From Geodermatophilus saharensis (GTDB lineage: Bacteria; Actinomycetota; Actinomycetes; Mycobacteriales; Geodermatophilaceae): a stretch of 64,000 nt of DNA. Location: NCBI RefSeq assembly GCF_900188205.1, contig NZ_FZOH01000008.1, positions 186,001 to 250,000 of the forward strand, written 5' to 3'. A program made the translations under genes and the position numbers. The notes beneath the pieces are model-generated. The model had not been told where the DNA came from and did no database searches. It was given only the letters and a program-made list of their open reading frames with translations. Below, piece after piece: positions 10,387 through 19,574 of the stretch. Numbering within the stretch: the stretch's first letter is position 1; the number at the start of each line of letters is the position of its first letter.

Positions 10387-11560
10387 CTGGCTGTACACCG
10401 CGATCGCCTTCGTCATGAAGACGTGGCACTCGGTGTTCTCGACGTTCCTCGACCCCGGCAGCGGCATCACCTGGGCGCTGTCGATCGTGTTCCTCGTCGT
10501 CACCGTGCGCCTGATCCTGTTCCCGCTGTTCGTCAAGCAGATCAAGAGCCAGCGGGCGATGCAGGAGATCCAGCCGGAGATCCAGAAGCTGCGCAAGCAG
10601 TACGGGGCCGACCGGCAGGGCTTCAGCCAGGCGATGATGCAGCTGCAGAAGGAGCGCGGGGTCAACCCGCTGGCCGGCTGCCTGCCGATCCTGCCGCAGA
10701 TCCCGGTCTTCCTCTCGCTGTTCCACGTGCTGCGCCGGCTGCGGCCCGGCGCCCCGGGGCTCTACAGCTGGGACGACACGCTCACCGACCAGGCCGCGCG
10801 GGCCAAGCTGTTCGGGGCGCCGATCTCCTCGTCGTTCAACATGACCGGGCAGAAGGCCGCCGACATCCTGGCGCTGCCCGGGGTCACGCAGGGCGGCATC
10901 CGCGCCGTCGCGCTGACCCTCATGGTGATCATGTGCGTGACCACCTACGTCACGCAGAAGCAGATCATGAAGCGCTCCGGCCCGGTCGAGGGCCAGGCCG
11001 CGATGGTGCAGAAGCTGCTGCTCTACGGCATGCCGGTCAGCCTCTTCATCACCGGCTTCTTCTTCCCGATCGGCGTCCTGCTCTACTGGATGACCAACAA
11101 CCTGTGGACCCTCGGTCAGCAGTTCTTCATCCTGCGCAAGATGCCCCCGCCCGGCTCCCCCGCCGCGCTCGCCAAGGCCGCGGCCGAGAAGCCCGTCGTC
11201 GACCCGAAGACGCTCGCTCCCAAGCCGGGCGCCAAGCCGGTCCGCACTCCCAAGGGTGCTCGCCCGGCGACCCCGGGGGTCGCCCTCACCAAGGGCGGGG
11301 ACGGCACCGCGGCCGTGGACGGCGCCGCCGGGAACGGCGCGGACGCTGCCGGCGTGGAGCCGACCACCGCGGGACCGGCCGAGGCCGCCCCGGGCGGCGG
11401 TACCCCTGACGGCGGCTCTCCCGGTGGCGGTGCGACCGCCGCGGGCAGCACCGCGGCCGGTGCCAAGGGCGCACGCGGTGGCGGCAAGAGCCCGCGCCCG
11501 GCTCCCCGCGCGCCGCACGGCCGCCCCGCCGGCACCGGCGGGAAGCGCAAGCGCCGCTGA
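10379..11560 (+). CDS. yidC: Membrane protein insertase YidC/Oxa1
   Basis: The protein has 393 residues. It contains [20 protein letters not shown], the conserved groove arginine in [19 protein letters not shown], a coiled region ([19 protein letters not shown]), the hydrophobic [21 protein letters not shown] and two or three more helices ending near residue 250. The last 130 residues are Ala/Gly/Pro/Thr-rich and end in basic GGKRKRR, as in ribosome-binding tails. It inserts membrane proteins with or without Sec. TTG at 10379 is chosen because AGGAGG lies about 7 bases upstream and downstream starts would cut the first helix. Confidence 0.93.
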   Translation: MLDWLYTAIAFVMKTWHSVFSTFLDPGSGITWALSIVFLVVTVRLILFPLFVKQIKSQRAMQEIQPEIQKLRKQYGADRQGFSQAMMQLQKERGVNPLAGCLPILPQIPVFLSLFHVLRRLRPGAPGLYSWDDTLTDQAARAKLFGAPISSSFNMTGQKAADILALPGVTQGGIRAVALTLMVIMCVTTYVTQKQIMKRSGPVEGQAAMVQKLLLYGMPVSLFITGFFFPIGVLLYWMTNNLWTLGQQFFILRKMPPPGSPAALAKAAAEKPVVDPKTLAPKPGAKPVRTPKGARPATPGVALTKGGDGTAAVDGAAGNGADAAGVEPTTAGPAEAAPGGGTPDGGSPGGGATAAGSTAAGAKGARGGGKSPRPAPRAPHGRPAGTGGKRKRR

Positions 11561-11686
11561 GCCCGCGTCCGGTGGACCGCTCCCCGGACGCCCCTGCCGG
11601 CCCGTGCCCGCCGTCCCGCGACGGCGCCGGCCGGCTCCCCGACCACCGGGTCCGCCCGGCTGCCCCCACCGACTGGAGGTCTCTCC

Positions 11687-12337
11687 GTGAGCGTTCCGCA
11701 CTCCCCCGCCACCGACACCGCCGCGACCGCCGAGGCCACCTCCGGCGCGGTCCTGACCCCCGCGACCGGCGTGCCGGACGGGCCTGCCGACCTCCCCGAC
11801 ACCGACGAGGCCGGCGCTGACTCGACGCTCGAGCCGGCCGACGAGGTGGTCGTCGCCGGCGGCCGCAGCGGCGGCACCGAGCTGCTGGTCCGCGAGGGCG
11901 ACGTGGCCGGCGACTACCTCGAGCGGCTGCTCGACATCCTCGACGTCGACGGCGACATCGACCTCGACGTGGAGGGCGACCGGGCCTCGGTGGCGATCGT
12001 CGGCGGCGAGCTCGACGACCTCGTGGGCTCCGACGGCGCGGTGCTCGAGGCGCTGCAGGAGCTCACCCGGCTGGCCGTGGCGCAGTCCACCGGCGTCCGC
12101 AGCCGGCTGATGCTCGACATCGGCGGCTACCGCGCCCGCCGCCGTGCCTCCCTCACCGCCATGGCCGCCGAGGCCGCCGAGCGGGTGGCCGGCAGCCGGC
12201 AGGCAGAGCGGCTGGCGCCGATGAACCCGTTCGAGCGCAAGGTCGTCCACGACGTCATCGCCGGGGTCGCCGGCGTGCGCAGCGAGTCGGAGGGCGAGGA
12301 GCCCAACCGGCGCGTCGTGGTCCTGCCGGAGCGGTGA
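11687..12337 (+). CDS. jag: Jag/KhpB-type R3H and KH domain RNA-binding protein
   Basis: The 216-residue protein has an acidic Ala/Thr-rich N-terminus (about 60 residues), a KH-like domain ([19 protein letters not shown] to [13 protein letters not shown]) and a C-terminal R3H motif ([13 protein letters not shown]). It binds RNA and is linked to cell-wall and division control in Firmicutes. It follows yidC as in nearly all Actinobacteria. GTG at 11687 has TGGAGG about 10 bases upstream. The stop overlaps the rsmG start (GTGA). The 126-bp gap before it shows no clear terminator. Confidence 0.92.
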   Translation: MSVPHSPATDTAATAEATSGAVLTPATGVPDGPADLPDTDEAGADSTLEPADEVVVAGGRSGGTELLVREGDVAGDYLERLLDILDVDGDIDLDVEGDRASVAIVGGELDDLVGSDGAVLEALQELTRLAVAQSTGVRSRLMLDIGGYRARRRASLTAMAAEAAERVAGSRQAERLAPMNPFERKVVHDVIAGVAGVRSESEGEEPNRRVVVLPER

Positions 12338-12990
12338 GCGGCACACCCGCCCCGCCCGCCCCACCGGCACCGCAGGTCGCGGCCTCGGTGTTCGGTGCGG
12401 CCCTGCCGGACGCCGAGCGCTACGTCGCCCGCCTGGCCTCCGACGGCGTCACCCGCGGGCTCATCGGCCCGCGGGAGGTGCCGCGGCTGTGGGACCGGCA
12501 CGTGCTCAACAGCGCGGCGGTGGCCGAGGCGGTCCCGCCGGACGCCCGGGTGGTCGACGTCGGCAGCGGCGCCGGCCTGCCCGGGATCCCGCTCGCGCTG
12601 GCCCGGCCCGACCTGCGGCTGACGCTGGTGGAGCCGATGGCACGTCGCGTGGAGTTCCTCGAGGAGGTCGTGGCCGAGCTCGGTGCCGGCTGGCGGGTCG
12701 TGCGCGGCCGCGCCGAGGAGCGCTCGGTCGTCACCGCCGTCGGGCCGGTCGACGTCGTCACGGCGCGGGCGGTGGCCGCCCTCCCCCGGCTGGTCGGCTG
12801 GTGCCGGGGCCTGCTGCGGCCCGGTACCCGGCTGGTCGCCCTGGTCGGTGCCCGCGCCGTCGAGGAGCTGCCCGCGATGGTCCCGGAGTTGCACGCCGCG
12901 GGGATGCGGGACGTACACGCCCGGGCTGTCGGCGCCGACCTCGGGGAGGCTGCCACTACCGTGGTGGTGATGACGCGTGGCCCGCGCTGA
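12334..12990 (+). CDS. rsmG: 16S rRNA (guanine527-N7)-methyltransferase RsmG
   Basis: This 218-residue protein matches GidB/Rsm[15 protein letters not shown], the SAM-binding loop [29 protein letters not shown], and [20 protein letters not shown]. It methylates G527 of 16S rRNA; its loss gives low-level streptomycin resistance in several bacteria. It overlaps jag by 4 bp. The 108-bp spacer to parA holds two parS sites. Confidence 0.95.
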   Translation: MSGTPAPPAPPAPQVAASVFGAALPDAERYVARLASDGVTRGLIGPREVPRLWDRHVLNSAAVAEAVPPDARVVDVGSGAGLPGIPLALARPDLRLTLVEPMARRVEFLEEVVAELGAGWRVVRGRAEERSVVTAVGPVDVVTARAVAALPRLVGWCRGLLRPGTRLVALVGARAVEELPAMVPELHAAGMRDVHARAVGADLGEAATTVVVMTRGPR

Positions 12991-13027
12991 GGCTGCGGAG
13001 CAGGCGGGACCCGTTCCACGGCACGTC

Positions 13028-13041
13028 GTTCCACGTGGAAC
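13028..13041. other. parS: parS site 1 (perfect palindrome)
   Basis: GTTCCACGTGGAAC is a perfect 14-bp palindrome that fits the ParB-binding consensus GTTNCACGTGNAAC. It lies between rsmG and parA, next to the gene for its expected ligand ParB. Confidence 0.92.
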
Positions 13042-13062
13042 CCGAGCACAGACACCCGACCC

Positions 13063-13076
13063 GTTCCACGTGAAAC
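13063..13076. other. parS: parS site 2
   Basis: GTTCCACGTGAAAC matches the parS consensus with one asymmetric position. It lies 35 bp after site 1 and 23 bp before the parA start, so ParB bound here could also repress parAB. Confidence 0.9.
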
Positions 13077-13098
13077 GGGACGGCAGGGAGGACCTGCG

Positions 13099-14208
13099 AT
13101 GACCGACCCGGGCCAGCGGCTGCGCAGCAGCCTCGCCGCCGACTCGGCCGCCGGCGCCGCTCCGGAGTTCGACAGTCCCATCGCCATGGAGGCGCTGCGG
13201 GCCACCCGGGTGTTGCACGCCGCCGACCAGGAACCCTTCCCCGCGCCCGGCCGGATCCGGGTCATCACCGTCGCCAACCAGAAGGGCGGCGTCGGCAAGA
13301 CCACCTCGACGGTCAACCTCGGCGTGGCGCTGGCCCTCTACGGCCTGCGGGCGCTGGTCATCGACCTGGACCCGCAGGGCAACACGAGCACCGCCCTCGG
13401 CGTCGAGCACACCGTCGGGACGCCGTCGATCTACGACGCCCTCGTCGGCGACAGCTCCCTGGCCGACGTCGTCCACCCGACGACGGCGAGCCCGAACCTG
13501 CGGTGCGTCCCGGCGACGATCGACCTGGCCGGCGCCGAGATCGAGCTGGTGTCCGTGGTCGCCCGCGAGTACCGGCTGCGCCGCGCGATCGAGGGCTACG
13601 TCCACGCGCTGCCCGAGGAGCAGCGGCCGCACTACGTCCTCATCGACTGCCCGCCGTCGCTGGGCCTGCTCACCCTCAACGCGCTGGTGGCCGGCGACGA
13701 GGTGCTCATCCCGATCCAGTGCGAGTACTACGCGCTGGAGGGGCTGGGGCAGCTGCTCAACAACATCGAGCTCGTGCGGGCGCACCTCAACCCGGGGATC
13801 GCCGTCCGCACCATCCTGCTGACGATGTACGACGCCCGGACCAAGCTGGCCGACCAGGTCGCCGAGGAGGTCCGCAGCCACTTCGGTGACCTGGTGCTCG
13901 GCACGGTCATCCCGCGCAACGTCCGGGTGTCGGAGGCGCCGGGGTACGGCCAGTCCGTGCTCACCTACGACCCCGGCTCGCGGGGCTCGACCAGCTACGT
14001 GGAGGCCGCCCGGGAGCTCGCCGAGCGGGGCGTGCACCTGGTGCCGGAGTCCGATCCGCGGCCGATGGGGGCGCCACCTCCCCCGCCGCCGGCGACCGCG
14101 CCGATGCCGGCGGTCCGGCCGGCCACCGGGCCGGTGCCGCGGGCCGTCCCCGGGTCCGACGCCGCCGTCGCGCCCGTTCCCACCTCCGTCGACGAGGAGA
14201 CCCGATGA
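13099..14208 (+). CDS. parA: Chromosome partitioning ATPase ParA
   Basis: The 369-residue protein carries the deviant Walker [14 protein letters not shown] (near residue 60), [16 protein letters not shown], and [17 protein letters not shown], the classic ParA/Soj motifs. An N-terminal 50-residue extension and a Pro-rich 50-residue tail flank the ATPase. ParA forms dynamic DNA-bound dimers that move ParB-parS complexes and segregate origins. ATG at 13099 follows GGGAGGA at a good distance. Its stop overlaps parB by 4 bp (ATGA). Confidence 0.96.
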   Translation: MTDPGQRLRSSLAADSAAGAAPEFDSPIAMEALRATRVLHAADQEPFPAPGRIRVITVANQKGGVGKTTSTVNLGVALALYGLRALVIDLDPQGNTSTALGVEHTVGTPSIYDALVGDSSLADVVHPTTASPNLRCVPATIDLAGAEIELVSVVAREYRLRRAIEGYVHALPEEQRPHYVLIDCPPSLGLLTLNALVAGDEVLIPIQCEYYALEGLGQLLNNIELVRAHLNPGIAVRTILLTMYDARTKLADQVAEEVRSHFGDLVLGTVIPRNVRVSEAPGYGQSVLTYDPGSRGSTSYVEAARELAERGVHLVPESDPRPMGAPPPPPPATAPMPAVRPATGPVPRAVPGSDAAVAPVPTSVDEETR

Positions 14209-15260
14209 GCAAGCGTGGCGGCCTCGGCCGGGGCCTGGCTGCGCTCATCCCCACCAGCGCCCCGCCGGTGGAGCAGCCACCCCTGCCCGAGACCGACGCA
14301 CCGGCCGCCCCGCCCGAGACGGCCGAGGCCGGTGGGACCGGTGGGACGCCTGCTCCGGTGACCCTGCTGCCCCCGGCGGCCCAGGCGGCCGCCAGCATCG
14401 CCGCGCAGGCCGTGTCGTCGGCAGGCATGGCGGCCGTCGGTGTCCCCGGGGCCCAGCTGCGCGAGGTCGCGGTGGGCGACGTCGTCCCCAACCCCCGCCA
14501 GCCCCGGCAGGTGTTCGACGACGAGGCGCTCGAGGAGCTCACCCACTCGGTGCGCGAGTTCGGGCTCCTGCAGCCGGTCGTCGTCCGCGAGGGCGGGGAG
14601 GGCCGCTACGAGCTCATCATGGGCGAGCGGCGGCTGCGGGCGGCCCGGGCCGCGGGGCTGGAGACCGTGCCGGCCATCGTCCGCGAGACCGAGGACGACG
14701 CCCTGCTGCGCGACGCGCTGCTGGAGAACATCCACCGGGTCCAGCTGAACCCGCTGGAGGAGGCCGCGGCGTACCAGCAGCTGCTCGAGGAGTTCGGCGC
14801 CACCCACGAGGAGCTGGCGCAGCGGATCGGCCGCAGCCGCTCGCAGGTCACCAACACGATCCGGCTGCTCAAGCTGCCGGTGAAGGTGCAGACGCGGGTG
14901 GCCGCCGGGGTCATCTCCGCCGGTCACGCCCGGGCGCTGCTGGGGCTCGACGACGCCGAGGCCCAGGAGGCGCTCGCCACCCGGATCGTCGCCGAGGGGC
15001 TGTCGGTCCGGGCCACCGAGGAGGCCGTCGCGCTCGCCGCGGCCGAGCAGCCGGCCTCCCGCCGCCGCGCCCGCCGGATCAGCGCGCCGGGCGTCGAGGA
15101 CCTCGCCGGCCGGCTCTCCGACGTCTTCGAGACCAAGGTCAAGATCCAGATCGGCCGGGCCAAGGGGCGCATCGTGGTCGAGTTCGGCTCGGTCGACGAC
15201 CTGCAGCGCATCATCGGCCAGATGGCCCCCGACGTGGCCGGACGCCGCGAGGAGTCCTGA
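14205..15260 (+). CDS. parB: Chromosome partitioning protein ParB
   Basis: This 351-residue ParB has an N-terminal CTP-binding domain ([33 protein letters not shown] and [12 protein letters not shown]), a central helix-turn-helix ([24 protein letters not shown]) and a C-terminal dimerisation domain. It loads onto parS sites, slides on DNA as a CTP-dependent clamp and stimulates ParA. The N-terminal 90 residues are Pro/Ala-rich. The start lies within an ATGA overlap with parA. A strong bidirectional terminator follows. Confidence 0.96.
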   Translation: MSKRGGLGRGLAALIPTSAPPVEQPPLPETDAPAAPPETAEAGGTGGTPAPVTLLPPAAQAAASIAAQAVSSAGMAAVGVPGAQLREVAVGDVVPNPRQPRQVFDDEALEELTHSVREFGLLQPVVVREGGEGRYELIMGERRLRAARAAGLETVPAIVRETEDDALLRDALLENIHRVQLNPLEEAAAYQQLLEEFGATHEELAQRIGRSRSQVTNTIRLLKLPVKVQTRVAAGVISAGHARALLGLDDAEAQEALATRIVAEGLSVRATEEAVALAAAEQPASRRRARRISAPGVEDLAGRLSDVFETKVKIQIGRAKGRIVVEFGSVDDLQRIIGQMAPDVAGRREES

Positions 15261-15280
15261 CCCGCCACGGTCGGCAGACA

Positions 15281-15326
15281 CGACAGAGGCCCGGTTTCCG
15301 TCACGGCGGAAACCGGGCCTCTGTCG
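15281..15326. terminator. Bidirectional terminator between parB and the ligase gene
   Basis: Perfect 20-bp inverted repeat (arms 15281-15300 and 15307-15326, starting CGACAGAGGCCC) with a 6-nt loop. It sits between convergent parB and the ddl-like gene and includes an AAA/TTT run, so it can act from both sides. Confidence 0.9.
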
Positions 15327-15331
15327 TCGCG

Positions 15332-16327
15332 TCAGCGCGGGGTGCCGGCCCGCCGGGTGAGCAGCTCGGAGAGCACCTCGCCGAGGTCGTGCCCGGCGGC
15401 CTCGACGGCCATGGGGAACATCGACGTCTCGGTCAGCCCCGGGGAGACGTTCACCTCCAGGAAGTGCACCTCACCGTCGGGGGCGACGATCGCGTCGGTG
15501 CGGGAGAGGTCGGCCAGGCCCAGCGCCTCGTGCACCCGCACCGCGAGGTCGGCCGCGCGGGCGGCCACGTCGTCGGCCAGCCGGGCCGGCGCGTGGTACT
15601 CGGTGAGCCCGGGGGTGTAGCGGGCGGTGTAGTCGAAGACGCCGGACTCCGGCTCGATCTCCACCGCCGGCAGCGCCCGGGGACCCTCCCCCAGGTCGAC
15701 GACCGACAGCGCCACCTCGACGCCGTCGACGAACCGCTCCACGAGCACCGTGTCGCCGTAGGCGAAGCAGCTGACCATCGCGGCGGGCAGGTCCTCGACC
15801 CGGGTCACCTTCTGCGCGCCGAGCGCCGAACCGCCGGAGGCCGGCTTGACCATCAGCGGCAGCCCCAGGCGGGCCACGATGAGGTCGAGCACCGCGCCGG
15901 CGCCGAGCTCGCGGAAGGTGCTGTGCGGCAGCGCCACCCAGTCCGGCGTCGGCAGGCCGGCGCCGCGCACGACCGACTTGGCGGCCGGCTTGTCCCAGGC
16001 CAGCCGGCAGGCCGCGGCGGGGGAGCCGACGTAGGGGACGCCGGCCAGGTCGAGGACCGCGCGCAGGGCGCCGTCCTCCCCGGTGGCGCCGTGCAGGGCG
16101 ATGAAGACGGCGTCGGCCGGGGCGGCGGCCAGGCCCGGCAGCAGCTCGGCGTCGGCGTCGCGCAGCTCGGCCTCCACCCCGACGCGGGCCAGCTCCTCGA
16201 CCACCTGGGTGCCCGAGGACAGGCTGACCTCGCGCTCGAAGGTCAGGCCACCGGCCAGGACGACGGCGCGCAACGGGGTCTCCTCGGAGGTCGCGGTCGG
16301 GACCGCGGGAGCGGCAGGGTCGGTCAC
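15332..16327 (-). CDS. D-alanine--D-alanine ligase family protein (ATP-grasp)
   Basis: The 331-residue protein has the Ddl layout: VVLAGGLTFEREVSLSSG at the N-terminus, FIALHGATGEDGALRAVLDLAGVPYVGS, the ATP-grasp core PLMVKPASGGSALGAQKV, and the Mg-binding end FLEVNVSPGLTETSMFP. Ddl joins two D-alanines for peptidoglycan. Its place next to an aminotransferase, rather than in the dcw cluster, leaves open that it is a second ligase or uses a related amino acid pair. GTG at 16327 lies in a GTGA overlap with the upstream aminotransferase gene. Confidence 0.85.
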   Translation of the reverse strand: MTDPAAPAVPTATSEETPLRAVVLAGGLTFEREVSLSSGTQVVEELARVGVEAELRDADAELLPGLAAAPADAVFIALHGATGEDGALRAVLDLAGVPYVGSPAAACRLAWDKPAAKSVVRGAGLPTPDWVALPHSTFRELGAGAVLDLIVARLGLPLMVKPASGGSALGAQKVTRVEDLPAAMVSCFAYGDTVLVERFVDGVEVALSVVDLGEGPRALPAVEIEPESGVFDYTARYTPGLTEYHAPARLADDVAARAADLAVRVHEALGLADLSRTDAIVAPDGEVHFLEVNVSPGLTETSMFPMAVEAAGHDLGEVLSELLTRRAGTPR

Positions 16328-17745
16328 GGGTGGGTGTCCTCGATCCGGTCGCTGCTGGCGGGCCCGACGATCGTGCCGGGAGCGGTCCCGGGCCGGCCGA
16401 CGGCGCGGAAGGTGCCGGTGTCGACGGCGTCGAAGGTGGAGTGCAGGTCCAGCTCGACCTCGATGACCCGGGCCAGCCGCCGCACGCCCTCGCGGATCTG
16501 GTCGGGCTCGGGGTAGCAGTAGGACAGCCGCATGTACTCCCGGCCCGAGCCGTCGGCGTAGAAGCCGATGCCGGGCACGTAGGCGACGTGCGCGCCCACC
16601 GCCCGCGGCTGCATGAGCTTGCTGTCCAGGCCGTGGGGCAGCTTCAGCCACACGTAGAAGCCGCCGTCGGGGCGGGTCCAGGTCGTGCCCGGGGGCATGA
16701 GCGCGTCCAGCGACTCCAGGGTGGCGTCGCGGCGCTCGCGGTAGAGCTCGGTGAACAGCTTGATCTGCTCGCGCCAGGGCTGGGTGTCGAGGTAGCGGGC
16801 GACGGCGTACTGCGTCAGCGACGGCGGGCAGAGCACCTGCGCCTCGGTGGCCAGCACCAGCTTCTCGCGGACGGCGAGCGGCGCGAGGACCCAGCCGACC
16901 CGCAGGCCCGGCGAGAAGGTCTTGGAGAACGAGCCGAGGTAGACGACCCGCTGGGCGTTGCGGGCCCGCAGCGCGCGGTGCGGCTCGTGGTCGAAGCCGA
17001 GCAGGCCGTAGGGGTTGTCCTCGATGACCAGCAGGTCGTAGCGGTCGGCGATGTCGACGATCGCCTGGCGCCGCGGCTCGGACAGCGTGACGCCGGCCGG
17101 GTTGTGGTAGTTGGGCACCGTGTAGAGGAACTTCACCCGGTCGCCGTTGGCGCGGCACTCCAGCAGCACCTGCTCCAGCGCCTCGGGGATCAGCCCGTCG
17201 TCGTCCATGGGCACGTGCCGCACCCGGGCCTCGGCGGCCTGGAAGACGCCGAGCGCGCCGACGTAGGACGGGCCCTCGGCGAGGACGACGTCGCCGGGGT
17301 CGACGAACACGCGGGTGACCAGGTCCAGGCCCTGCTGGGAGCCGACGGTCACCACGACGTCGCTGGGCGAGGCGTCGGTGATGCCCTCGAGCGCCATGAC
17401 GTCGCAGATCCGCTCCCGCAGCCGGGGGTCGCCCTGGCCGGAGCCGTACTGCAGGGTCTGCGCGCCCATGCCGCTGACCAGCTCGCCGATCATCGAGCCG
17501 ACGGCGTCGAGCGGGAGCGCGGTGACCGCGGGCATGCCGCCGGCCAGCGAGACGACCTCGGGTCGGCTGACGACGGAGAACAGGGCGCGGATCTCCGAGC
17601 TCTTCATGCCGTGGGTGCGGGCTGCGTACCGGTCGGCCAGCGGGTCCAGCCGCGGGTGGCGGGGCACGGGGTGGACGTGCGGGTGCCCGTGCTGCTGCGG
17701 CGGCGTGCGGTGCGGCTGGCCGTGCGACGGCGGGGTGGAGGCCAC
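16324..17745 (-). CDS. PLP-dependent aminotransferase (fold type I, class I/II)
   Basis: The 473-residue enzyme has an aminotransferase core from about residue 60: VSLAGGMPA, LQYGSGQGDPRLRERI, VTVGSQQGLDLVTRVF, VPNYHNPAGVTLS, LVIEDNPYGLLGF and the PLP lysine in YLGSFSKTFSPGLRVGW. It resembles 2-aminoadipate or MocR-type aminotransferases. The first 30 residues are His/Pro-rich (seven His), which is unusual. TACACT lies 6 bases before the GTG at 17745, suggesting a leaderless mRNA; ATG further in (MKSSEIR) is the alternative start. It overlaps the ddl-like gene by 4 bp; supply or interconversion of an amino acid for that ligase is an inference. Confidence 0.85.
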   Translation of the reverse strand: MASTPPSHGQPHRTPPQQHGHPHVHPVPRHPRLDPLADRYAARTHGMKSSEIRALFSVVSRPEVVSLAGGMPAVTALPLDAVGSMIGELVSGMGAQTLQYGSGQGDPRLRERICDVMALEGITDASPSDVVVTVGSQQGLDLVTRVFVDPGDVVLAEGPSYVGALGVFQAAEARVRHVPMDDDGLIPEALEQVLLECRANGDRVKFLYTVPNYHNPAGVTLSEPRRQAIVDIADRYDLLVIEDNPYGLLGFDHEPHRALRARNAQRVVYLGSFSKTFSPGLRVGWVLAPLAVREKLVLATEAQVLCPPSLTQYAVARYLDTQPWREQIKLFTELYRERRDATLESLDALMPPGTTWTRPDGGFYVWLKLPHGLDSKLMQPRAVGAHVAYVPGIGFYADGSGREYMRLSYCYPEPDQIREGVRRLARVIEVELDLHSTFDAVDTGTFRAVGRPGTAPGTIVGPASSDRIEDTHP

Positions 17746-17814
17746 GGACCGAGTGTAGGGAGGCGCCCGGCCGGGCCCCGCCGACACGGCCGGTGAGACG
17801 GACCGGTCACACCT

Positions 17815-17833
17815 GGGGCGCCAGGCGCCCCAC
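17815..17833 (-). terminator. Short GC hairpin after the amidase gene
   Basis: TGGGGCGCC and GGCGCCCCA pair around a tiny loop just 3 bp past the amidase stop. There is no T run, so it is a modest terminator candidate. Confidence 0.45.
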
Positions 17834-17836
17834 CCG

Positions 17837-18988
17837 TCACACCCGCTGGGGCAGCACGAACGTGCCGGTCGGCGGGTCGGCGTCGGCGGGCAGGAAGAGC
17901 CGCTGGACGGCGGCCAGGACGGCGGAGGCCACCGTGCCGCGCAGCCGGGCGTCGAGCAGCAGCAGCCGGTCGACCGGGTGGGACAGGTAGCCGCAGTCGA
18001 GCCGGACGGCGGGCATGCGGGTCCAGCGCAGCAGGTCCCAGGTCTTGGGGTGCCCGCCGAGGTCGAGCATGCCGGTGCGGGCCACGACCTCCCGGCGGGC
18101 GAGGTCGGCGAACCGCTCCCCCACCGTCGACGACGTCCCCGAGCCGGTGCCGTAGTAGTAGCTGGCCACCCCGCGGGCGTGCTCGGAGCCGTGCGCGTCC
18201 ATGTGCAGCGAGATGAACAGGTCGGCGCGGGCGTCGTTGGCGAACGCGGTCCGCTGCTCGGGCGTGGGGTCCTGGTCGCGGCCGCGGGTGAGGTAGACCG
18301 TGGCGCCGGCGGCGGCCAGCCGGCCCTCGATCCGGCGGGCCAGGTCGAGGACCAGGTCGGCCTCGGTGGTCTCCCCGGCGGTGAAGCCGGGGTCGGTGCC
18401 GCCGTGGCCGGGGTCGACGACGATCCGCCGGCCGATCAGGTGCGGGCCGCTGTCGACCAGGCTCGCGCTCTGCCGCAGCAGCTGGGGGCGGCCGCCGGTG
18501 ACCTTGCGGCCGAGCTGGCGCAGCGCCCGCAGGGTCGCCGGGCCGCAGGTGCCGTCGGCGGCCAGCCCGTAGTCGCGCTGGAACGCCCGCAGCCCGTCCT
18601 CGGTCTCGCGGCCGAAGATGCCGTCGGCGCGGCCGGCGTCGTAGCCGAGCTCGAGGAGGCGCTCCTGCAGGCTCGTGACGTCGTCGCCGCGCACCGGCCG
18701 CTCGGGGTCGTGGTGCAGCAGCCGGTCGCCCAGCGACCAGCGCGCCTCCGACAGCGCGCGGTAGGTCTCCTCGCCGACCCGGCCGTCGACCGACAGCCCG
18801 CGGACCTGCTGGAAGTGGCGGACGGCGAGCTCGGTGGCCTGGTCGTAGACCTCGGGGCCGACCGACGCGCCGGCACCCGCACCGCCGGGCTCCAGCAGAC
18901 CGAGACTGCGCAGCGCGGCCTGGACGTCGGACACCGCCGGCCCGCTGCTGCCCGGACCCAGCGGCTGCATGCTGCTCTCGCTACCCAT
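17837..18988 (-). CDS. CwlM-like N-acetylmuramoyl-L-alanine amidase with two peptidoglycan-binding domains
   Basis: The 383-residue protein has two PG_binding_1 repeats (about residues 15-80 and 95-160, the second with DDVTSLQERLLELGYDAG) followed by an Amidase_3 domain (about 175-370). Zinc ligands are visible: H in DPGHGGTDPG, E in TTEADLV and H in ISLHMDAHG. The segment expected to hold the catalytic Glu reads VRLDCGYLSHP, with Asp. There is no signal peptide, as in mycobacterial CwlM, a cytoplasmic regulator of MurA rather than a secreted lysin. It sits beside trxA/trxB and parB as cwlM does. The ATG at 18988 precedes the first repeat. Confidence 0.85.
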   Translation of the reverse strand: MGSESSMQPLGPGSSGPAVSDVQAALRSLGLLEPGGAGAGASVGPEVYDQATELAVRHFQQVRGLSVDGRVGEETYRALSEARWSLGDRLLHHDPERPVRGDDVTSLQERLLELGYDAGRADGIFGRETEDGLRAFQRDYGLAADGTCGPATLRALRQLGRKVTGGRPQLLRQSASLVDSGPHLIGRRIVVDPGHGGTDPGFTAGETTEADLVLDLARRIEGRLAAAGATVYLTRGRDQDPTPEQRTAFANDARADLFISLHMDAHGSEHARGVASYYYGTGSGTSSTVGERFADLARREVVARTGMLDLGGHPKTWDLLRWTRMPAVRLDCGYLSHPVDRLLLLDARLRGTVASAVLAAVQRLFLPADADPPTGTFVLPQRV

Positions 18989-19060
18989 CGTGCGCACGAT
19001 TGTCCCGTGCGCGACACCGTCCGGCCCGGCGGGGTCCCCCCGCGCGTGCCGCACGACGAC

Positions 19061-19095
19061 GAGGGCCCGCTCGTCCGACGGACGAGCGGGCCCTC
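19061..19095 (-). terminator. Strong hairpin between trxA and the cwlM-like gene
   Basis: Perfect 16-bp arms (19061-19076, 19080-19095; GAGGGCCCGCTCGTCC) with a 3-nt loop. On the minus strand it follows repeat copy D after trxA, so the two hairpins act in series. Confidence 0.8.
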
Positions 19096-19105
19096 GATGC
19101 CCTGT

Positions 19106-19163
19106 GGCCCCCTTGCAGGGTCCCGCCGCGAGCGTGCGAGCGGTGGGGGGCAGGGGGGTCCTT
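19106..19163 (-). repeat. Stop-adjacent hairpin repeat, copy D (after trxA)
   Basis: Minus-strand sequence beginning AAGGACC, where the first two A are the last two bases of the trxA TAA stop. It shares a long block with copy C (CCCCCCACCGCTCGCACGCT and GCGGCGGGACCCTGCA). The outer arms are CCCCCCTGC and GCAAGGGGG. It ends GGCCACAGGG rather than GGCCGTTCC. Confidence 0.8.
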
Positions 19164-19491
19164 ACCGGATGTAGTCGGCGAGGTCGGAGAGGATCGCGCC
19201 CTTGGGCTTGGCGCCGATGATGCTCTTGACCGGCTTGCCGCCCTGGAAGACGGTCATCGTCGGGATCGACATGACCTGGTAGTCACGGGCGATCTGCGGG
19301 TTCTCGTCGATGTTGAGCTTGGCGATCGTCAGCTTCTCGCCGTGCTCCTTGGCGATCTCCTCCAGCACGGGGGCGACCATCTTGCACGGTCCGCACCACT
19401 CCGCCCAGAAGTCGACGAGGACGGGCTTGTCGCTGCCCAGCACCTCGTTGGCGAAGGTCGCGTCGGTGACCGTCACGGTGTTGCCTGCCAT
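19162..19491 (-). CDS. trxA: Thioredoxin
   Basis: A 109-residue thioredoxin with the active site WCGPC (FWAEWCGPCKMVAP, near residue 33), the cis-proline segment SIPTMTVF and a normal full length. It reduces protein disulfides and is recycled by the neighbouring TrxB with NADPH. ATG at 19491 follows a GAGGGAG ribosome site. An 83-bp spacer separates it from trxB on the same strand, so the two are probably one operon. The TAA stop merges with repeat copy D. Confidence 0.97.
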   Translation of the reverse strand: MAGNTVTVTDATFANEVLGSDKPVLVDFWAEWCGPCKMVAPVLEEIAKEHGEKLTIAKLNIDENPQIARDYQVMSIPTMTVFQGGKPVKSIIGAKPKGAILSDLADYIR

Positions 19492-19574
19492 GGTCGTTCT
19501 CCCTCTCGGTCTGTCGAGGTCTGGGGTGGGCCTCCGGGGTGGAGAACCCCGGAGTGCCGTGGGGTATGCCCGGT

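Noticed and set aside
17214..17224. CACGTG in GGGCACGTGCC as another parS
   Set aside because: It lacks the GTT/AAC arms; a CACGTG core alone is common in this sequence.
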